Assembly: GCA_002304315.1 (NCBI GenBank)
Contig: NEUO01000010.1
Coordinates: 1-45,336, forward strand
Source of the DNA: Verrucomicrobiia bacterium Tous-C4TDCM
GTDB lineage: Bacteria > Verrucomicrobiota > Verrucomicrobiia > Verrucomicrobiales > Akkermansiaceae
Direction: 5' to 3'
Length of the DNA stretch: 45,336 nucleotides
Shown here: positions 27,359 through 36,703 of the stretch, one piece after another
How positions within the stretch are numbered: position 1 is the first letter of the stretch
How the letters are laid out: each line of letters begins with the position of its first letter
Program-made: the position numbers and the translations under genes
Notes under the pieces: generated by a model
Seen by the model: the letters and a program-made list of their open reading frames with translations, nothing else
Database searches by the model: none
What the model was told of the DNA's origin: nothing

Positions 27359-27471
27359 ATGGGGCGGGAAATTAGCCGGAACGCCCGGCTTGTCGATGGA
27401 AGAGACGGCGGGTTTTCCTACGCGGATTCCGTTCCGGTGGATGGGCAGGGATACGGGCCGGATGAAACGAA

Positions 27472-27505
27472 AAACGCCGGTCCCTCGTGAGAAGGACCGG
27501 CGTTT
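27472..27505 (-). terminator. Rho-independent terminator downstream of a 23-codon ORF
   Basis: 12-bp perfect stem aaacgccggtcc (27472-27483) / ggaccggcgttt (27494-27505) with a 10-base loop. Read on the minus strand the second arm ends in TTTT before cg. It is 17 bases beyond the stop of the tiny ORF at 27523-27594 and about 235 bases beyond the XylR-like gene. Its tight spacing to the tiny ORF suggests it ends that transcript. The flanking A and T runs are symmetrical, so it could work in both directions. Confidence 0.75.
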
Positions 27506-27522
27506 CGGAAAGTGGGGGACGC

Positions 27523-27594
27523 TTAGCGGCGGGTGCCGGTTTGCTGGGTGGTTCCTGAATTGACCGGGAATGAAATGGCAGAAGGAACGGACAT
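27523..27594 (-). CDS. Candidate 23-aa small protein
   Basis: ATG at 27594 to TAA at 27523, translation MSVPSAISFPVNSGTTQQTG followed by TRR. The frame ends 17 bases before a strong terminator, as the last gene of a transcription unit would. No Shine-Dalgarno is obvious upstream (gaaccaagcaaaacc). The Thr/Gln-rich, basic-ended peptide has no signal or membrane segment. It may be a real small protein, a regulatory leader, or chance; the only support is its position between the XylR-like gene and the terminator. Confidence 0.3.
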   Translation of the reverse strand: MSVPSAISFPVNSGTTQQTGTRR

Positions 27595-27739
27595 GGTTTT
27601 GCTTGGTTCGGGGTCGTGGACTGAGGTTTTTGTCGGGAAGCGCGCTTCCGGCGAGCCTGATCAACCTAGCCTCGCCCGGGGCCCCCCGCATTATGAAGAC
27701 GGGAACCCGGATTGCGATTTTGCGAAGATGTAAATACCG

Positions 27740-28888
27740 CTACGTACCCGTGGATTTACGGTATTCGCCGGGCGTCATGCCGGTCTGCCTGCGAAAAAGA
27801 TGGCTCAGCCGCTCCGCGTGCTCGAAGCCGAGCAGGTCCGCGATGTGGGCGAGGGTGTAGTCGGTTTGGGAGAGGAAGCGCTGGATGGCATCGACCAGCG
27901 TCTGGCTCAGCAACTGGCGCGGCGTCTTGCCGGTCGCGGCTTTGACCCGCTGTTCCAAGAGACGGCGCGAGACGTGGCAATCGCGCGCCAAGTTCTCGAT
28001 GCTGAGCAGGCCGGGACGCTGCTGGCGGAGCATCTCGAGGAAGCGCCGGACGAGCGGGTCTTCGATCGCATCGAGCGCGGTCGATTGGCGGACGATCAGG
28101 CCTTTCGGCGGGACCAGGCGCTCCAGCTTGATCTTCTGGAGGCGAGTTCCCTCCATCATCTCGGCGAGCCAGGATGCGGTCAGGAAGCCCATGCGGATGA
28201 TGTCGGGATCGATGCTGGAAAGCGGGATGCGCGAGGTGCTGGAGAACACCGGGTCGTTGTCGACACCGAGCACGGCGAGATCTTCCGGCACGGCGATGCC
28301 TTGCTCGAGGGCGGACTGGACGGCGCGGAAGCCGACCTCGTCCCAGCAGCAGAAGAGGGCGCAGGGCTTGGGCAGGGAGGCGATGAAGGCCGCGTCGCCC
28401 CGGTGGAGCGCCTCGAAGGTGCGGGCCTTGCGTTCGGGCGTGTGGTGACACAGCGGCTTGTGGCCGCGGGCGGCGAGGGTTTCCGTGAAGCCGATCTCCC
28501 GTTCGCGCGAGACGCTCTGGTCGCTGTAGCCGAGGTAGGCGAAGTGGCGGTGGCCCTTCTCGATGAAATGCTCTGCTGCCAGTCGGCCGACGGCGCGGTG
28601 GTCGCTGTCGACGATGAGGTGCTCGCCGGCGGGATCGACGAGGGTTCCCTGGAGGTCGATGACTGGCATGCCTTGCTCGCGCAGGGCTTTCGAATGCCGC
28701 TGGTCGGGGCTGGTGGTGATCACGCCGTCGCCTTTGAAATCCGCCAGCCAGTCCGGTTCCGCGGCCGTCTTGCCGCGGTATTCGAAGTGGAGCTGCCAGT
28801 CGTGCAGGCGGCCGAAGCGGGCGATCCCGCGGATCAGGTTCCGCCCGTACTGCGTGGAGGTTTCAATGATGACCGCGACGTGCCGCAC
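27740..28888 (-). CDS. XylR-like regulator: LacI-type sensor domain fused to AraC-type DNA-binding domain
   Basis: 382 aa. Residues about 1-265 form a periplasmic-binding-protein-like sugar sensor (MRHVAVIIETSTQYGRNLIR, DGVITTSPDQRH, YLGYSDQSVSREREIGF, LGVDNDPVFSSTSRIPLSSI). The C-terminal 100 residues are an AraC/XylS double helix-turn-helix (LLSIENLARDCHVSRRLLEQ, then YTLAHIADLLGFEHAERLSH and FRRQTGMTPGEYR). This LacI-AraC hybrid, like XylR, is greatly expanded in Verrucomicrobia and Planctomycetes and controls sugar catabolism genes. No sugar gene is adjacent, so its target is unknown. The start at 28888 matches the family's first strand. Confidence 0.93.
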   Translation of the reverse strand: MRHVAVIIETSTQYGRNLIRGIARFGRLHDWQLHFEYRGKTAAEPDWLADFKGDGVITTSPDQRHSKALREQGMPVIDLQGTLVDPAGEHLIVDSDHRAVGRLAAEHFIEKGHRHFAYLGYSDQSVSREREIGFTETLAARGHKPLCHHTPERKARTFEALHRGDAAFIASLPKPCALFCCWDEVGFRAVQSALEQGIAVPEDLAVLGVDNDPVFSSTSRIPLSSIDPDIIRMGFLTASWLAEMMEGTRLQKIKLERLVPPKGLIVRQSTALDAIEDPLVRRFLEMLRQQRPGLLSIENLARDCHVSRRLLEQRVKAATGKTPRQLLSQTLVDAIQRFLSQTDYTLAHIADLLGFEHAERLSHLFRRQTGMTPGEYRKSTGT

Positions 28889-28954
28889 GGGGGATGGCGT
28901 ATGCGGCGGGCGGGCGGGTGACGAGGGAAATTCCCTCCGGGACGAAAGCGGGGC

Positions 28955-30265
28955 TCAGGTTGTCGGCCGGCGGTCCCCTTCGGGCGGGTCGGCATCCGGT
29001 TCCGGCTGGATCGCGTTCGGACCGGTGCCGACCAGGCGGTCGAAAATGGGCGAGGCCATCAGGGTGGTGACCACGGCCATGATCACCAGCGTGGCGAAGA
29101 GCCCTTCGGAAATGATCCCGCGCTGGAGGCCGATGTTGATGATGATGAGTTCCATCAGGCCCCGTGCGTTCATCAGTGTGCCGATCCCGAGAGCCTCCCG
29201 GTTCGAGATGCCCGTGGCGCGGGCCGCGAGGTAGCAGGCCACGCCTTTTCCGACGATCGCCGCGACCAGCACCGCGCCGCACATCAGCCACAGGAAGCCG
29301 GTGTTGAGCAGCCCGATCTTGGTATTCAGGCCGGAGTAGGTGAAGAACAGCGGGAGCAGCAGCGCGACCGTGAGCGGTTGGATCCGGCCGATGAGATCGC
29401 GGGAAATGATGCCGCGGGGCATGGCCGCGCCCATCACGAAGGCACCGAACACCGCGTGGAGGCCGATCAGGTCGGTGAACCAGGCACCGAGGGCCATCAG
29501 GGCCAGGCCGATGACCAATCCCGCCTCGGTCAGGGTGCCGTCCTGAATCATCCACTCCTTGAAACGCGCCAGCAGCGGGCGGATCAGCAGCAGGGTCACG
29601 GCGACATAGGCCGCCCCGCCGCCGATGTTCCAAATCGCGTGGCTCCAGTTGTTGTCGAAGCTTGCGAGGACCACGGCGAGCAGGCACCACGCCATGGCGT
29701 CGTCGATCGCGCCCGCACCCAGGGCCACGGTGCCCATCGTCGTCCCGGAGAGCTTTTTGAAATGGATGATCCGCGCGAGCATCGGGAACGCGGTGATGCA
29801 CATCGAGGCCCCGACGAAGAGCATGGCTTCGAGCAGCGAGGTGCGTTCGGGGAAGAGCTCGGTGTGATGAAAAATTACCCACGCGAGGCCGGCCCCGAGG
29901 ATGAAGGGGGCGATCATGCCGGCGAGCGACACGGCGATGGAGCTTTTGAGGTTTTTCGCCACGATATCCATCCGGAACTCCATCCCGACGACGAACATGT
30001 AGAGCGCAAGTCCGACTTGGGAGACTGGGAAAAGGTAGCTCTGGGTATCGCGGGTCGACTGTGTTTTATCCCACGGGAAGAGCCATGCCTGCGCTTCTGG
30101 AAACAGCAATCCGAAGAGGGAGGGGCCGAGCAGCACGCCGGCGATCATTTCCGCCACGACCTGTGGCTGGCCGAAGCGTTTTGCCACCACCCCGACCAGC
30201 CGGCAGAACAGCAGGATGACGGCGAGCTGGAGAAAGAACTGGATGGCGAGGTGGAGGTTGTTCAT
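28955..30265 (-). CDS. CPA2 family cation/proton antiporter
   Basis: 436-aa inner-membrane protein with about 12-13 hydrophobic segments beginning at the N-terminus (LHLAIQFFLQLAVILLFCRL). Family marks: FGQPQVVAEMIAGVLLGPS, the ALYMFVVGMEFRMD loop, the ion-site helix GAGAIDDAMAWCLLAV (Asp-Asp pair) and TLMNARGLMELIIINIGLQR near the end. It most likely exchanges Na+ or K+ for H+; no RCK/TrkA domain follows, so regulation by nucleotide is not evident. I chose the ATG at 30265 (MNNLHLAIQFF) over the in-frame 30331, which adds a non-hydrophobic leader. The gene lies 66 bases upstream of the XylR-like gene on the same strand. Confidence 0.92.
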   Translation of the reverse strand: MNNLHLAIQFFLQLAVILLFCRLVGVVAKRFGQPQVVAEMIAGVLLGPSLFGLLFPEAQAWLFPWDKTQSTRDTQSYLFPVSQVGLALYMFVVGMEFRMDIVAKNLKSSIAVSLAGMIAPFILGAGLAWVIFHHTELFPERTSLLEAMLFVGASMCITAFPMLARIIHFKKLSGTTMGTVALGAGAIDDAMAWCLLAVVLASFDNNWSHAIWNIGGGAAYVAVTLLLIRPLLARFKEWMIQDGTLTEAGLVIGLALMALGAWFTDLIGLHAVFGAFVMGAAMPRGIISRDLIGRIQPLTVALLLPLFFTYSGLNTKIGLLNTGFLWLMCGAVLVAAIVGKGVACYLAARATGISNREALGIGTLMNARGLMELIIINIGLQRGIISEGLFATLVIMAVVTTLMASPIFDRLVGTGPNAIQPEPDADPPEGDRRPTT

Positions 30266-30424
30266 CGGTGCTGGCCCGACTCTAGCTGGACTTTCCGCGG
30301 CATGGAAATAGCCAGTTGTGATCAGATCCATGCCGGCTCGCGATAAGTCGCGAGGCGGTCCGGCCCAAAGCCGTCTCGGGAGCCGGAAAACGGGAAACGG
30401 CGACCTGCACGCATGTCGCCAAAC

Positions 30425-30460
30425 AAAAAGGCGCAGTCCCTTTCAGAGGAGCCGCGCCTT
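30425..30460 (-). terminator. Rho-independent terminator after the cyclophilin gene
   Basis: Arms aaggcgc (30428-30434) and gcgcctt (30454-30460) form a 7-bp core stem around a 19-base loop; on the minus strand the stem is followed by tttttgttt. It begins 18 bases past the TAA stop of the peptidyl-prolyl isomerase gene at 30479. The position and T-rich tail make it a convincing intrinsic terminator for the cyclophilin/Bat transcript. Confidence 0.75.
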
Positions 30461-30478
30461 GGAAAAGGTCGGTGAGGC

Positions 30479-31138
30479 TTATTTGCCGGCGGCCTTGAGC
30501 GCGGCTTCCCACTTGTCGATGTTCTCCTTTTGGGCGGCGAACAGGGCGTCGGTGGAATCGAGGATCTCGATCTTGGTGATCTTGTTGCCCTTGCCGTCGG
30601 ACTTGCCGCCCGGCTCGCCGGTGTCGACCTTGCCGACGATCTTGTTCACGACTTCCAGGCCCTTGGTGACTTCACCGAAGACCGAGTGGCGGTTGTCGAG
30701 GAACGGGGTGGGGGCCATGGTGATGAAGAACTGCGAGCCATTGGTGCCGGGGCCGGCGTTGGCCATCGAGAAGAGGCCGGGCTTGGAGTGCTTGAGCTCG
30801 GGATGGAACTCATCGGCGAACTTGTAGCCCGGACCGCCGCGGCCGGACTCGGTCGGGTCGCCGCCTTGGATCATGAAGTTCTCGATCACCCGGTGGAAGG
30901 CGATGTTGTTGTAGTAGCCGCGCTTGGCGAGGTTGAGGAAGTTCGCGGAGGTCATCGGGACCTTGGACGCGAAGATCGTGGCTTCGATGTCGCCGGCGTC
31001 GGTGACCATCTTGATCTTGATGTCGGTCACGGCGGCGGGCTTGGCGGCTTCGGCAGGTTTCACTTCTTCCTTCTTGGCGTCTTCCGCGAAGGCGAAGGGC
31101 GCGAACAGGGCGAGGGCGAGGATCAATCGGCGTTTCAT
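30479..31138 (-). CDS. Periplasmic cyclophilin-type peptidyl-prolyl cis-trans isomerase
   Basis: 219 aa from the ATG at 31138, with a signal peptide ([20 protein letters not shown]) and an Ala/Glu/Lys-rich linker. The cyclophilin domain is clear: [20 protein letters not shown] carries the catalytic Arg and the Phe/Gln/Gly pattern, and [20 protein letters not shown] and [20 protein letters not shown] complete the active site. It accelerates proline isomerisation in exported proteins. It starts 31 bases after the BatD-BatE fusion, so it may be the last gene of the Bat operon, where an envelope folding factor would fit. A terminator follows. Confidence 0.94.
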   Translation of the reverse strand: MKRRLILALALFAPFAFAEDAKKEEVKPAEAAKPAAVTDIKIKMVTDAGDIEATIFASKVPMTSANFLNLAKRGYYNNIAFHRVIENFMIQGGDPTESGRGGPGYKFADEFHPELKHSKPGLFSMANAGPGTNGSQFFITMAPTPFLDNRHSVFGEVTKGLEVVNKIVGKVDTGEPGGKSDGKGNKITKIEILDSTDALFAAQKENIDKWEAALKAAGK

Positions 31139-31169
31139 GCGTTGTCGTGTGGGTTGGTGGGGAAAAGTT

Positions 31170-33593
31170 TCAGGCGTCGCTTTCGGTCTCGCCTGCCGGG
31201 GCGGTGCGGAGTTTCGGCGGCTGCGGAGTGGTTTCGGGGAGGATCGGCTGGATGTCAACGAGCGGGACCCAGCCGCGGCTTTCATTGGTGAAGGCGACGT
31301 AGGCCCATTCGCCGGAGCGGGCGAGGATGCGGCAAAGCGAGCCGGCAGGGGCGTCGATGACCTTGGGCGCGGTGCGGGCGGCGTCGGTGCGCACTTCCGA
31401 GCTGTCGGCGACGATCACGACCTGCTCGCGGGCGGGGGCGAAGCGGGCGTCGTCGGGGTAGTGTCGCCAGGCCAGCAGGCCGCCGAGTGCGAGCAGCGGG
31501 GCGGTGACGAAGCCGGCGATGGCGGCGATCCGGACGCCGGCACCGGGGCGGGTGGCGGGGAAGGCCAGCAGGCCGATGGCGAGGATCCAAGCGGAGGCCC
31601 AGACGAGGCCTTGCCAGAAGGAGAGGGGGACGCGGGCGAGCTGGTGCTGGTAATCCGGGCGTTTGACGGTGATGGAGCCGAATTTCCGCTCCAGGAAGCG
31701 GAGGTTCTGACGGGCTTCGGGGTGGGCGGAGTCGCGTTCGAGCGCGCGGCGGTAGTAGAGCGCCGCTTCGCCGGGCGAGCCGAGGCGATAGGCGGCGTTG
31801 CCGATGTTAAAGAGGGTGTCGGGCGAAAGTTGCTCGAAGGGGCCGCTGTCGAGCCAGGCTTTGGCGGCGTCGTCGTAGCGGCCTTCGTTGAAGAGGGCGG
31901 CGGGGTCCTCCGCGGCGGATGCGCGATCCGCGGTGAGGGCGGCGAAGGCGAGCAGCAGCGGCAGGGCGATGCGGCGGAGTTGGCGGAGCACGCGCTGGCG
32001 TTCGGAGCGGTCGATCTTCGCCTCGGCGCTCTCTTGGCGGAAGCAGACCTGGTCGCGCTTGGCCAGGACCTCGGCGATGAGCGGGTCCTGGCGGTCGCCA
32101 AGCCAACGCTCGATGAAATGGCCGGCGCTGCGGTAGAAGGGACCGCTCTGGTTCGGGGCGCGTTCGACCTCTTTCCACTCGCGCTCGCGGTTGATGAGTT
32201 CGGGATCCTTGCGCATCCGCGGTGCGAGTTTCTGCGCGGCGATGCGGATGATGAGTCCCGCGGCGACGAGCGCGGGGATGACTTGCCAGATCCACGAAGG
32301 GAGGTTCTTGCGGGCCGCGAGGAGGGTGGCGCCGGAGTTCACGACGCCGAGGATGTCGGTCATCTCCTCCAGCGGCATGGGCAGGACTTGCGGCGGGGAC
32401 GGAGATGCGCCCGGAAGCGTGGACGGGAGAACATTGAGCGGGATGGCATCGGAGAGCAGCGTGTCGTAAACTTCCCGGACCGGGTCGAAGTAGGTCAGCC
32501 GGAAGGGAGGAATGGCGCGCTGGGGTCGCAGCGGGCGCATGAACTGGCGGAAGGTCACCTCGCCGGCGAGTTCGCGGCGTTCTTCGCCACGCTCGGCGGG
32601 TGAGGCGTCGTAGACTTTCCAGCCTTCGGCATCGAGCAACTGCGGGGGATTGAGGGCGTCGAGATTGCCGGCCCCGCGGACCGTCATCTCCAGGGTGATC
32701 GGGTCGCCTTCGCGGATCTGGGTTTCACCGGCTTGCACCGACAGTTCGAAGCTGCCGATCGCGTTTTCGAAGCCTTCGGGCTCGCCGGGTGGCAGCGGCT
32801 TGGAGTCGAACTGGATCGCGGGAATCGTAATGTTGAGCGGTTGGGCGTAGGCACCGCCGAAGTTGTCCACCGAGATCATCCGGAGTTGGAGTCGCAGGTT
32901 CGCGGGACCGAGCGTCGAGATTCCGGGGCGGTTGGTCGAGACAGTGCTGGGGTAACTGACCGCGACAAATCCCCGGCCGAGCAGCGGTGCCCGGTCGAGG
33001 CGCGGCTGGGGCTGGAATCGCCAGGCGGAAAGTCCGTCACGCTCAAACTCGGGGATGCCCCAGTCGATCACATAGATATCATCAGGAAAGTAAATCTTGA
33101 GTTCGACGGGTTGCTTCTCGCCGACGAAGGGCTTGTCCTTCATGGCGTGGAAGGCGGCGAAGTAGGTGATCTTCAGGTTGCCCACGGTGGTGCTCGACAG
33201 ATTGAGCTTCTTTTCGTCGATGATCCTCACTTCGACCGGCGCGGTCCGCTGGGGGACTCCGCCGAACGTCAGTTCGATGGATGGGATGACATAAGTGCCG
33301 ATCTCATAACTCGAGATGGTAAAGGGGATGTAGTATTCGGTGCGCCGGCTGGGGCCTTGGCGTTGCTGGATCCTGAAAGCACCCTGTTTGATGACAAGCC
33401 CTTCAACCACCGGGGTCGCGGGCATTTCGTCGGGTTCAACCTCGCCGGGAAGGAGCAGTTCGAGCGTCCCGGATTCCCCGCGGACGAGGAAGCGGCTGCT
33501 CATGACAGCTTCGACCATGGCGGCGGCGCCCGCGGTTCCGGCGCTGGCGAGCAGCAGGAAGAGGGCGATCGGGAGATGGATGAGTCGGTTCAC
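31170..33593 (-). CDS. batD: BatD (oxygen-tolerance) protein fused to BatE-like TPR-SH3 module (807 aa)
   Basis: Residues 1-24 are a signal peptide ([19 protein letters not shown]). Residues about 25-425 match BatD: beta-rich, with the [14 protein letters not shown] opening and paired Ig-like units, ending in a membrane segment (about 433-452, [19 protein letters not shown]). At about 538-556 a second signal-peptide-like segment appears inside the protein ([20 protein letters not shown]), directly followed by TPR repeats (about 557-640: [37 protein letters not shown]), a membrane pair and an SH3-like domain (about 726-780). That second half is a complete BatE, so the gene is a batD-batE fusion that kept BatE's signal sequence as an internal membrane helix. 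Probably a membrane partner of the MoxR/BatA/BatB complex. Confidence 0.85.
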   Translation of the reverse strand: MNRLIHLPIALFLLLASAGTAGAAAMVEAVMSSRFLVRGESGTLELLLPGEVEPDEMPATPVVEGLVIKQGAFRIQQRQGPSRRTEYYIPFTISSYEIGTYVIPSIELTFGGVPQRTAPVEVRIIDEKKLNLSSTTVGNLKITYFAAFHAMKDKPFVGEKQPVELKIYFPDDIYVIDWGIPEFERDGLSAWRFQPQPRLDRAPLLGRGFVAVSYPSTVSTNRPGISTLGPANLRLQLRMISVDNFGGAYAQPLNITIPAIQFDSKPLPPGEPEGFENAIGSFELSVQAGETQIREGDPITLEMTVRGAGNLDALNPPQLLDAEGWKVYDASPAERGEERRELAGEVTFRQFMRPLRPQRAIPPFRLTYFDPVREVYDTLLSDAIPLNVLPSTLPGASPSPPQVLPMPLEEMTDILGVVNSGATLLAARKNLPSWIWQVIPALVAAGLIIRIAAQKLAPRMRKDPELINREREWKEVERAPNQSGPFYRSAGHFIERWLGDRQDPLIAEVLAKRDQVCFRQESAEAKIDRSERQRVLRQLRRIALPLLLAFAALTADRASAAEDPAALFNEGRYDDAAKAWLDSGPFEQLSPDTLFNIGNAAYRLGSPGEAALYYRRALERDSAHPEARQNLRFLERKFGSITVKRPDYQHQLARVPLSFWQGLVWASAWILAIGLLAFPATRPGAGVRIAAIAGFVTAPLLALGGLLAWRHYPDDARFAPAREQVVIVADSSEVRTDAARTAPKVIDAPAGSLCRILARSGEWAYVAFTNESRGWVPLVDIQPILPETTPQPPKLRTAPAGETESDA

Positions 33594-33611
33594 AGTGATT
33601 TAAAAAAGGGG

Positions 33612-35705
33612 TTACCAATCCTTCTCGGGCTGGCGGTATTCGAGGCGGCCGGGGGAAAGGGCACCTTTTTCGAAATCGGAGTTCTCGCGGAGGATCCGCC
33701 GCGCGGTGTCTTCGGCGGACTCGCCGGGCTTCGGCTTCTTGCCGCCATCTTTTTCGCCGTCCTTATCGCCTTCTCCCGGCTTCTTGTCTTCGGGGCGATC
33801 GCCGCCCTCGCCCTGCTCTTGCTTCTCGTCGCCTTCACCCTTGCCTTTGCCTTCGCGGTTCTTGCCCTTGCCTTCGCCTTCCTCGTCGCCTTCGCCCTCG
33901 CCTTCGGGCTGGGGCTGGTCGCCTTCGCCTTCGCCTTCGCCTTCGCCTTCGCCGGGTTCCGGGCCGGGCTGGATCTGCTGGGCGTTCTCCTGGACCTCCT
34001 CGAGGATTTCGCGCAGACGCTTGAGGTGTTTGACGGTGAGGGCGCGGTTGTGGGTGGCGTTGCCGAGGGTGGGATCGTAGCGCAGGGCGCTATCGAAGTG
34101 CCGCGTGGCATCGACCCAGTCGCTGAGCACGTTGCTGAAGCGGGAAAACCCCTCGGTGTCGCCGTTCTCCGGCACCTCGCCTTGGGTCCATTTGGAAAGC
34201 GCCTCGCGGACCATGGCGTCGAAAGCGGCCAGCGGGTCCTTTTCGGCCTCCTTGCTGGTTTCTTCCTCCGACTTCTCCTCGCCGGAGAGACCGAGGATGG
34301 CGTCGGCGATGCGGCTGAAGGCGTCGGACTTCTTCTCGGTGTCGTCCTTGGCGATCTCCGGGTAGGTAGCGCCGTTCGAGAGACGGCGCCAGCCGCTGCC
34401 GAAAAGCTGGGTGCCGAGACCGTGGTGGGCGGCGGCGCGGACCTTCGGGTCGTTGGAGCGCAGCGCCTCGCTGAAGCCGTGGCGGGCGGCATCCTGATCG
34501 CCGTGAAGGTAGGCCGCGTTCCCCTTGGCCAACTGGAAGCGGGCGGCCCGGTCGACACTCCGCTGCTCCTTGGCGAGTTGGTCGAAAAGATTCATCGCCT
34601 CTTCGTGGCGGCCTTCGGCGAGCGCACGGCGGGCATCCTGTTCTTCGCCGGCCTTGAGCGGCTGCGGGAACATCATCAGGCAGGCAGCGGCGGCGCTCGC
34701 GCTGGCCGGACCGAGCCCGCGCCAGCGGGTGCCGGCGACGACCGACGCGATGAGCATCAGGATGCCGGGAAGGACGAACCATTGGTAGTATTCGACCGGA
34801 ACGGAGCGTTCGCGGCCGGCGAGTTCGAATTGTTCCATATCGGAGATCGCGAGGGTGACCATTTCGGGGATGTCGGCAGCGGAGGTAGCGACCGCGAAAC
34901 GGCCGCCGGTTTCCTGGGAGAGCTTTTTGAGGCCGGCGGGATTGATGGCGCTGCGGACGAGGTTGCCGGCGCGGTCGCGGTGGCGGTTGTCGGGGTAGTT
35001 CTTGTCGGGGATGTAGTCGCCCTGCTCGGTGCCGACCGCGATGGTGAACACGTAGACCCCGGCGCGCTTGGCCTCGGCCGCCAGCTCCATCATCCGGCCG
35101 TTGGTTTCCTCGCCGTCGGTTAGCAGGATCAGCGCGTTTTCCTTCTGGCCGGTTTCCTTGAGAGTCTTGATGGCCAGTTCCAGGGCTCCTTCCAGATTGG
35201 TCCCGCCGATCGGGATGTAGTCGGTGTCCACTTGGTCGATGGTTTCGCGGACGTTGGCGTGGTCGGGGGTGAGCGGGGCGATGAGATAGGGTTCGCCGGC
35301 GAATCCGAGGACCCCGATGCGGTCGCTGGGGAGCGCTTCGATCAGATCGTAGCAAAGCGTTTTCGCCTGAGTGAGCCGATCCGGCTTGAGGTCGGTGACC
35401 AGCATGCTGCGCGACAAGTCGAGGGCGAGCAGGACATTCCGGCCGCGGGTGGTTTCGGACTCGAGGCCTTGATTCGTCTGGGGCCGGGCGAGGGCGATCG
35501 AGAGCAGGACGACCGCACCGAGCAGGAAGGAGAATGCCAGCCAGCGGGGCAGCGGGCTGCCGCGGCGCAGAAGTTTCGGCCGCAGGCGCGGGGCGGCAAA
35601 GGCGGCCCATTGCTTGCGGCGGAGACGGCCGGTCAGGATGGCGCCGGTCACGAACAACGGGATCAGCAGCAGCAAGGCCAGCCAGGCGGGTTGGGCGAGG
35701 GTCAT
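33612..35705 (-). CDS. batB: BatB-type VWA protein fused to BatC-like TPR domain with Gly/Glu-rich tail (697 aa)
   Basis: N-terminal membrane segments (about 8-26 and 55-75), then a von Willebrand factor A domain with an intact MIDAS site: Asp96-x-Ser98-x-Ser100 (LDLSRSML), Thr169 (IGGTNLEGAL) and Asp197 (LLTDGEE). A third membrane segment (about 310-330) is followed by a signal-like stretch SASAAAACLMMFPQPLKAGE and TPR repeats (ALAEGRHEEAMNLFDQL, AKGNAAYLHGDQDAARHGFS), then a very charged low-complexity tail rich in GEGEGE, GKGKGEG and EKDGGKK. This is BatB joined to BatC. Its ATG overlaps the batA stop by 4 bases. Metal-dependent protein binding at the membrane is the family role; exact ligand unknown. 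Confidence 0.88.
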   Translation of the reverse strand: MTLAQPAWLALLLLIPLFVTGAILTGRLRRKQWAAFAAPRLRPKLLRRGSPLPRWLAFSFLLGAVVLLSIALARPQTNQGLESETTRGRNVLLALDLSRSMLVTDLKPDRLTQAKTLCYDLIEALPSDRIGVLGFAGEPYLIAPLTPDHANVRETIDQVDTDYIPIGGTNLEGALELAIKTLKETGQKENALILLTDGEETNGRMMELAAEAKRAGVYVFTIAVGTEQGDYIPDKNYPDNRHRDRAGNLVRSAINPAGLKKLSQETGGRFAVATSAADIPEMVTLAISDMEQFELAGRERSVPVEYYQWFVLPGILMLIASVVAGTRWRGLGPASASAAAACLMMFPQPLKAGEEQDARRALAEGRHEEAMNLFDQLAKEQRSVDRAARFQLAKGNAAYLHGDQDAARHGFSEALRSNDPKVRAAAHHGLGTQLFGSGWRRLSNGATYPEIAKDDTEKKSDAFSRIADAILGLSGEEKSEEETSKEAEKDPLAAFDAMVREALSKWTQGEVPENGDTEGFSRFSNVLSDWVDATRHFDSALRYDPTLGNATHNRALTVKHLKRLREILEEVQENAQQIQPGPEPGEGEGEGEGEGDQPQPEGEGEGDEEGEGKGKNREGKGKGEGDEKQEQGEGGDRPEDKKPGEGDKDGEKDGGKKPKPGESAEDTARRILRENSDFEKGALSPGRLEYRQPEKDW
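33921..33953. repeat. Hexanucleotide repeat (gccttc) x5.5 in the batB-batC tail
   Basis: Five tandem gccttc units plus gcc, with diverged copies before and after. On the coding (minus) strand each unit is Gly-Glu, so slippage adds or removes residue pairs without a frameshift. The encoded tail is acidic and disordered. Confidence 0.8.
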
Positions 35706-36703
35706 GGCGCGGGTGGCGGGTTGAGGGCCAGGACGAAAGCGGCGGAAAGGGCGGCGAGCACCGCGGCCCCGAGGAACCAGGTGAAGAGCTCGTTGTCCTC
35801 GATCACCGTGCGGGAGATGGTTTCGGATTTCTCCAGCTCGTTGATCGTCTCAAAGGTGCCTTCCAGTTCGGCGACGTTCTGCGCCCAGTAATGTTCGCCG
35901 CCGGTGAGCGCCGCGATTTTCCGCAAGGTCGGCAGGTCGAACTCCTGGCGGGCGAAGCGCTGGATGTCGGACGACACGCGGCCTTCCTCGGTGCCGATCG
36001 CCACGGTGTAGATCTTGATGCCGAGCTTCTTGGCGTTCTCCGCGGCTTCGATCGGCGAGATTTTGCCGGAATTCGAGGCTCCGTCGGTGATCAGCACGAT
36101 GATCTTGCTTTTCGCATCGCGGGAATCGAGGCGGGTGGAGGCGGCGGAAATGGCGGAGCCGATCGCGGTGCCCATCTCCTTGAGGATGTTCAGATCGACC
36201 TTCTTGAAGCTTTGCAACAGCCAGTCGTGGTCGAGGGTGATCGGGCTGACGGAGTAGGGGCGGCCGGAGTAGATGACCATGCCGATGCGATCATCGGGGC
36301 GGCTGCGGATGAAGCTGTTGACGACCTCCTTGGCGGCATCGATCCGCTGCAGCGGCAGTCCGCCGGGCGTGCGGAAGTCATCGATGCTCATCGACAGCGA
36401 GACGTCGAAAGCGATGGCAATGTCGATGCCGCTGGCGGTGCGGGATTGGTATTCGTTCCGCCAGACCGGCCGGGCCAGCGCGAAGATGGCGGCGACGATG
36501 GCGAACATCGCGAGCGGCAGGCCGACCGACCACGCGGTGCGGCGGACTTTCGCGCCGAGGCTGACGAGGACCGAGAGGGTGGAGAAGGTGATCGCGGCTT
36601 CCGACCCGCGGCCGCGGCGGAGGAGGAAAAGCAGGGCGCAGGGCACCAGCAGCAGCAACCACTGCGGCTGGGCGAATTTGAAATGTTCGAGGAAGTCCCT
36701 CAT
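35702..36703 (-). CDS. batA: BatA: VWA-domain membrane protein
   Basis: 333 aa from the ATG at 36703, whose first bases overlap the upstream stop (tcat, 36700-36703). Two N-terminal membrane segments (WLLLLVPCALLFLL and SVGLPLAMFAIVAAIFALA), a VWA domain with MIDAS Asp100-x-Ser102-x-Ser104 (AFDVSLSMSID), a later ITDGASNSG, and a C-terminal membrane helix (FTWFLGAAVLAALSAAFVLA). This is the standard BatA topology. Works with MoxR and BatB in the aerotolerance/envelope-stress module. Overlaps the BatB start by 4 bases, so the genes are translationally coupled. The in-frame extension to 37123 is an antisense-like shadow of the upstream gene. Confidence 0.92.
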   Translation of the reverse strand: MRDFLEHFKFAQPQWLLLLVPCALLFLLRRGRGSEAAITFSTLSVLVSLGAKVRRTAWSVGLPLAMFAIVAAIFALARPVWRNEYQSRTASGIDIAIAFDVSLSMSIDDFRTPGGLPLQRIDAAKEVVNSFIRSRPDDRIGMVIYSGRPYSVSPITLDHDWLLQSFKKVDLNILKEMGTAIGSAISAASTRLDSRDAKSKIIVLITDGASNSGKISPIEAAENAKKLGIKIYTVAIGTEEGRVSSDIQRFARQEFDLPTLRKIAALTGGEHYWAQNVAELEGTFETINELEKSETISRTVIEDNELFTWFLGAAVLAALSAAFVLALNPPPAP

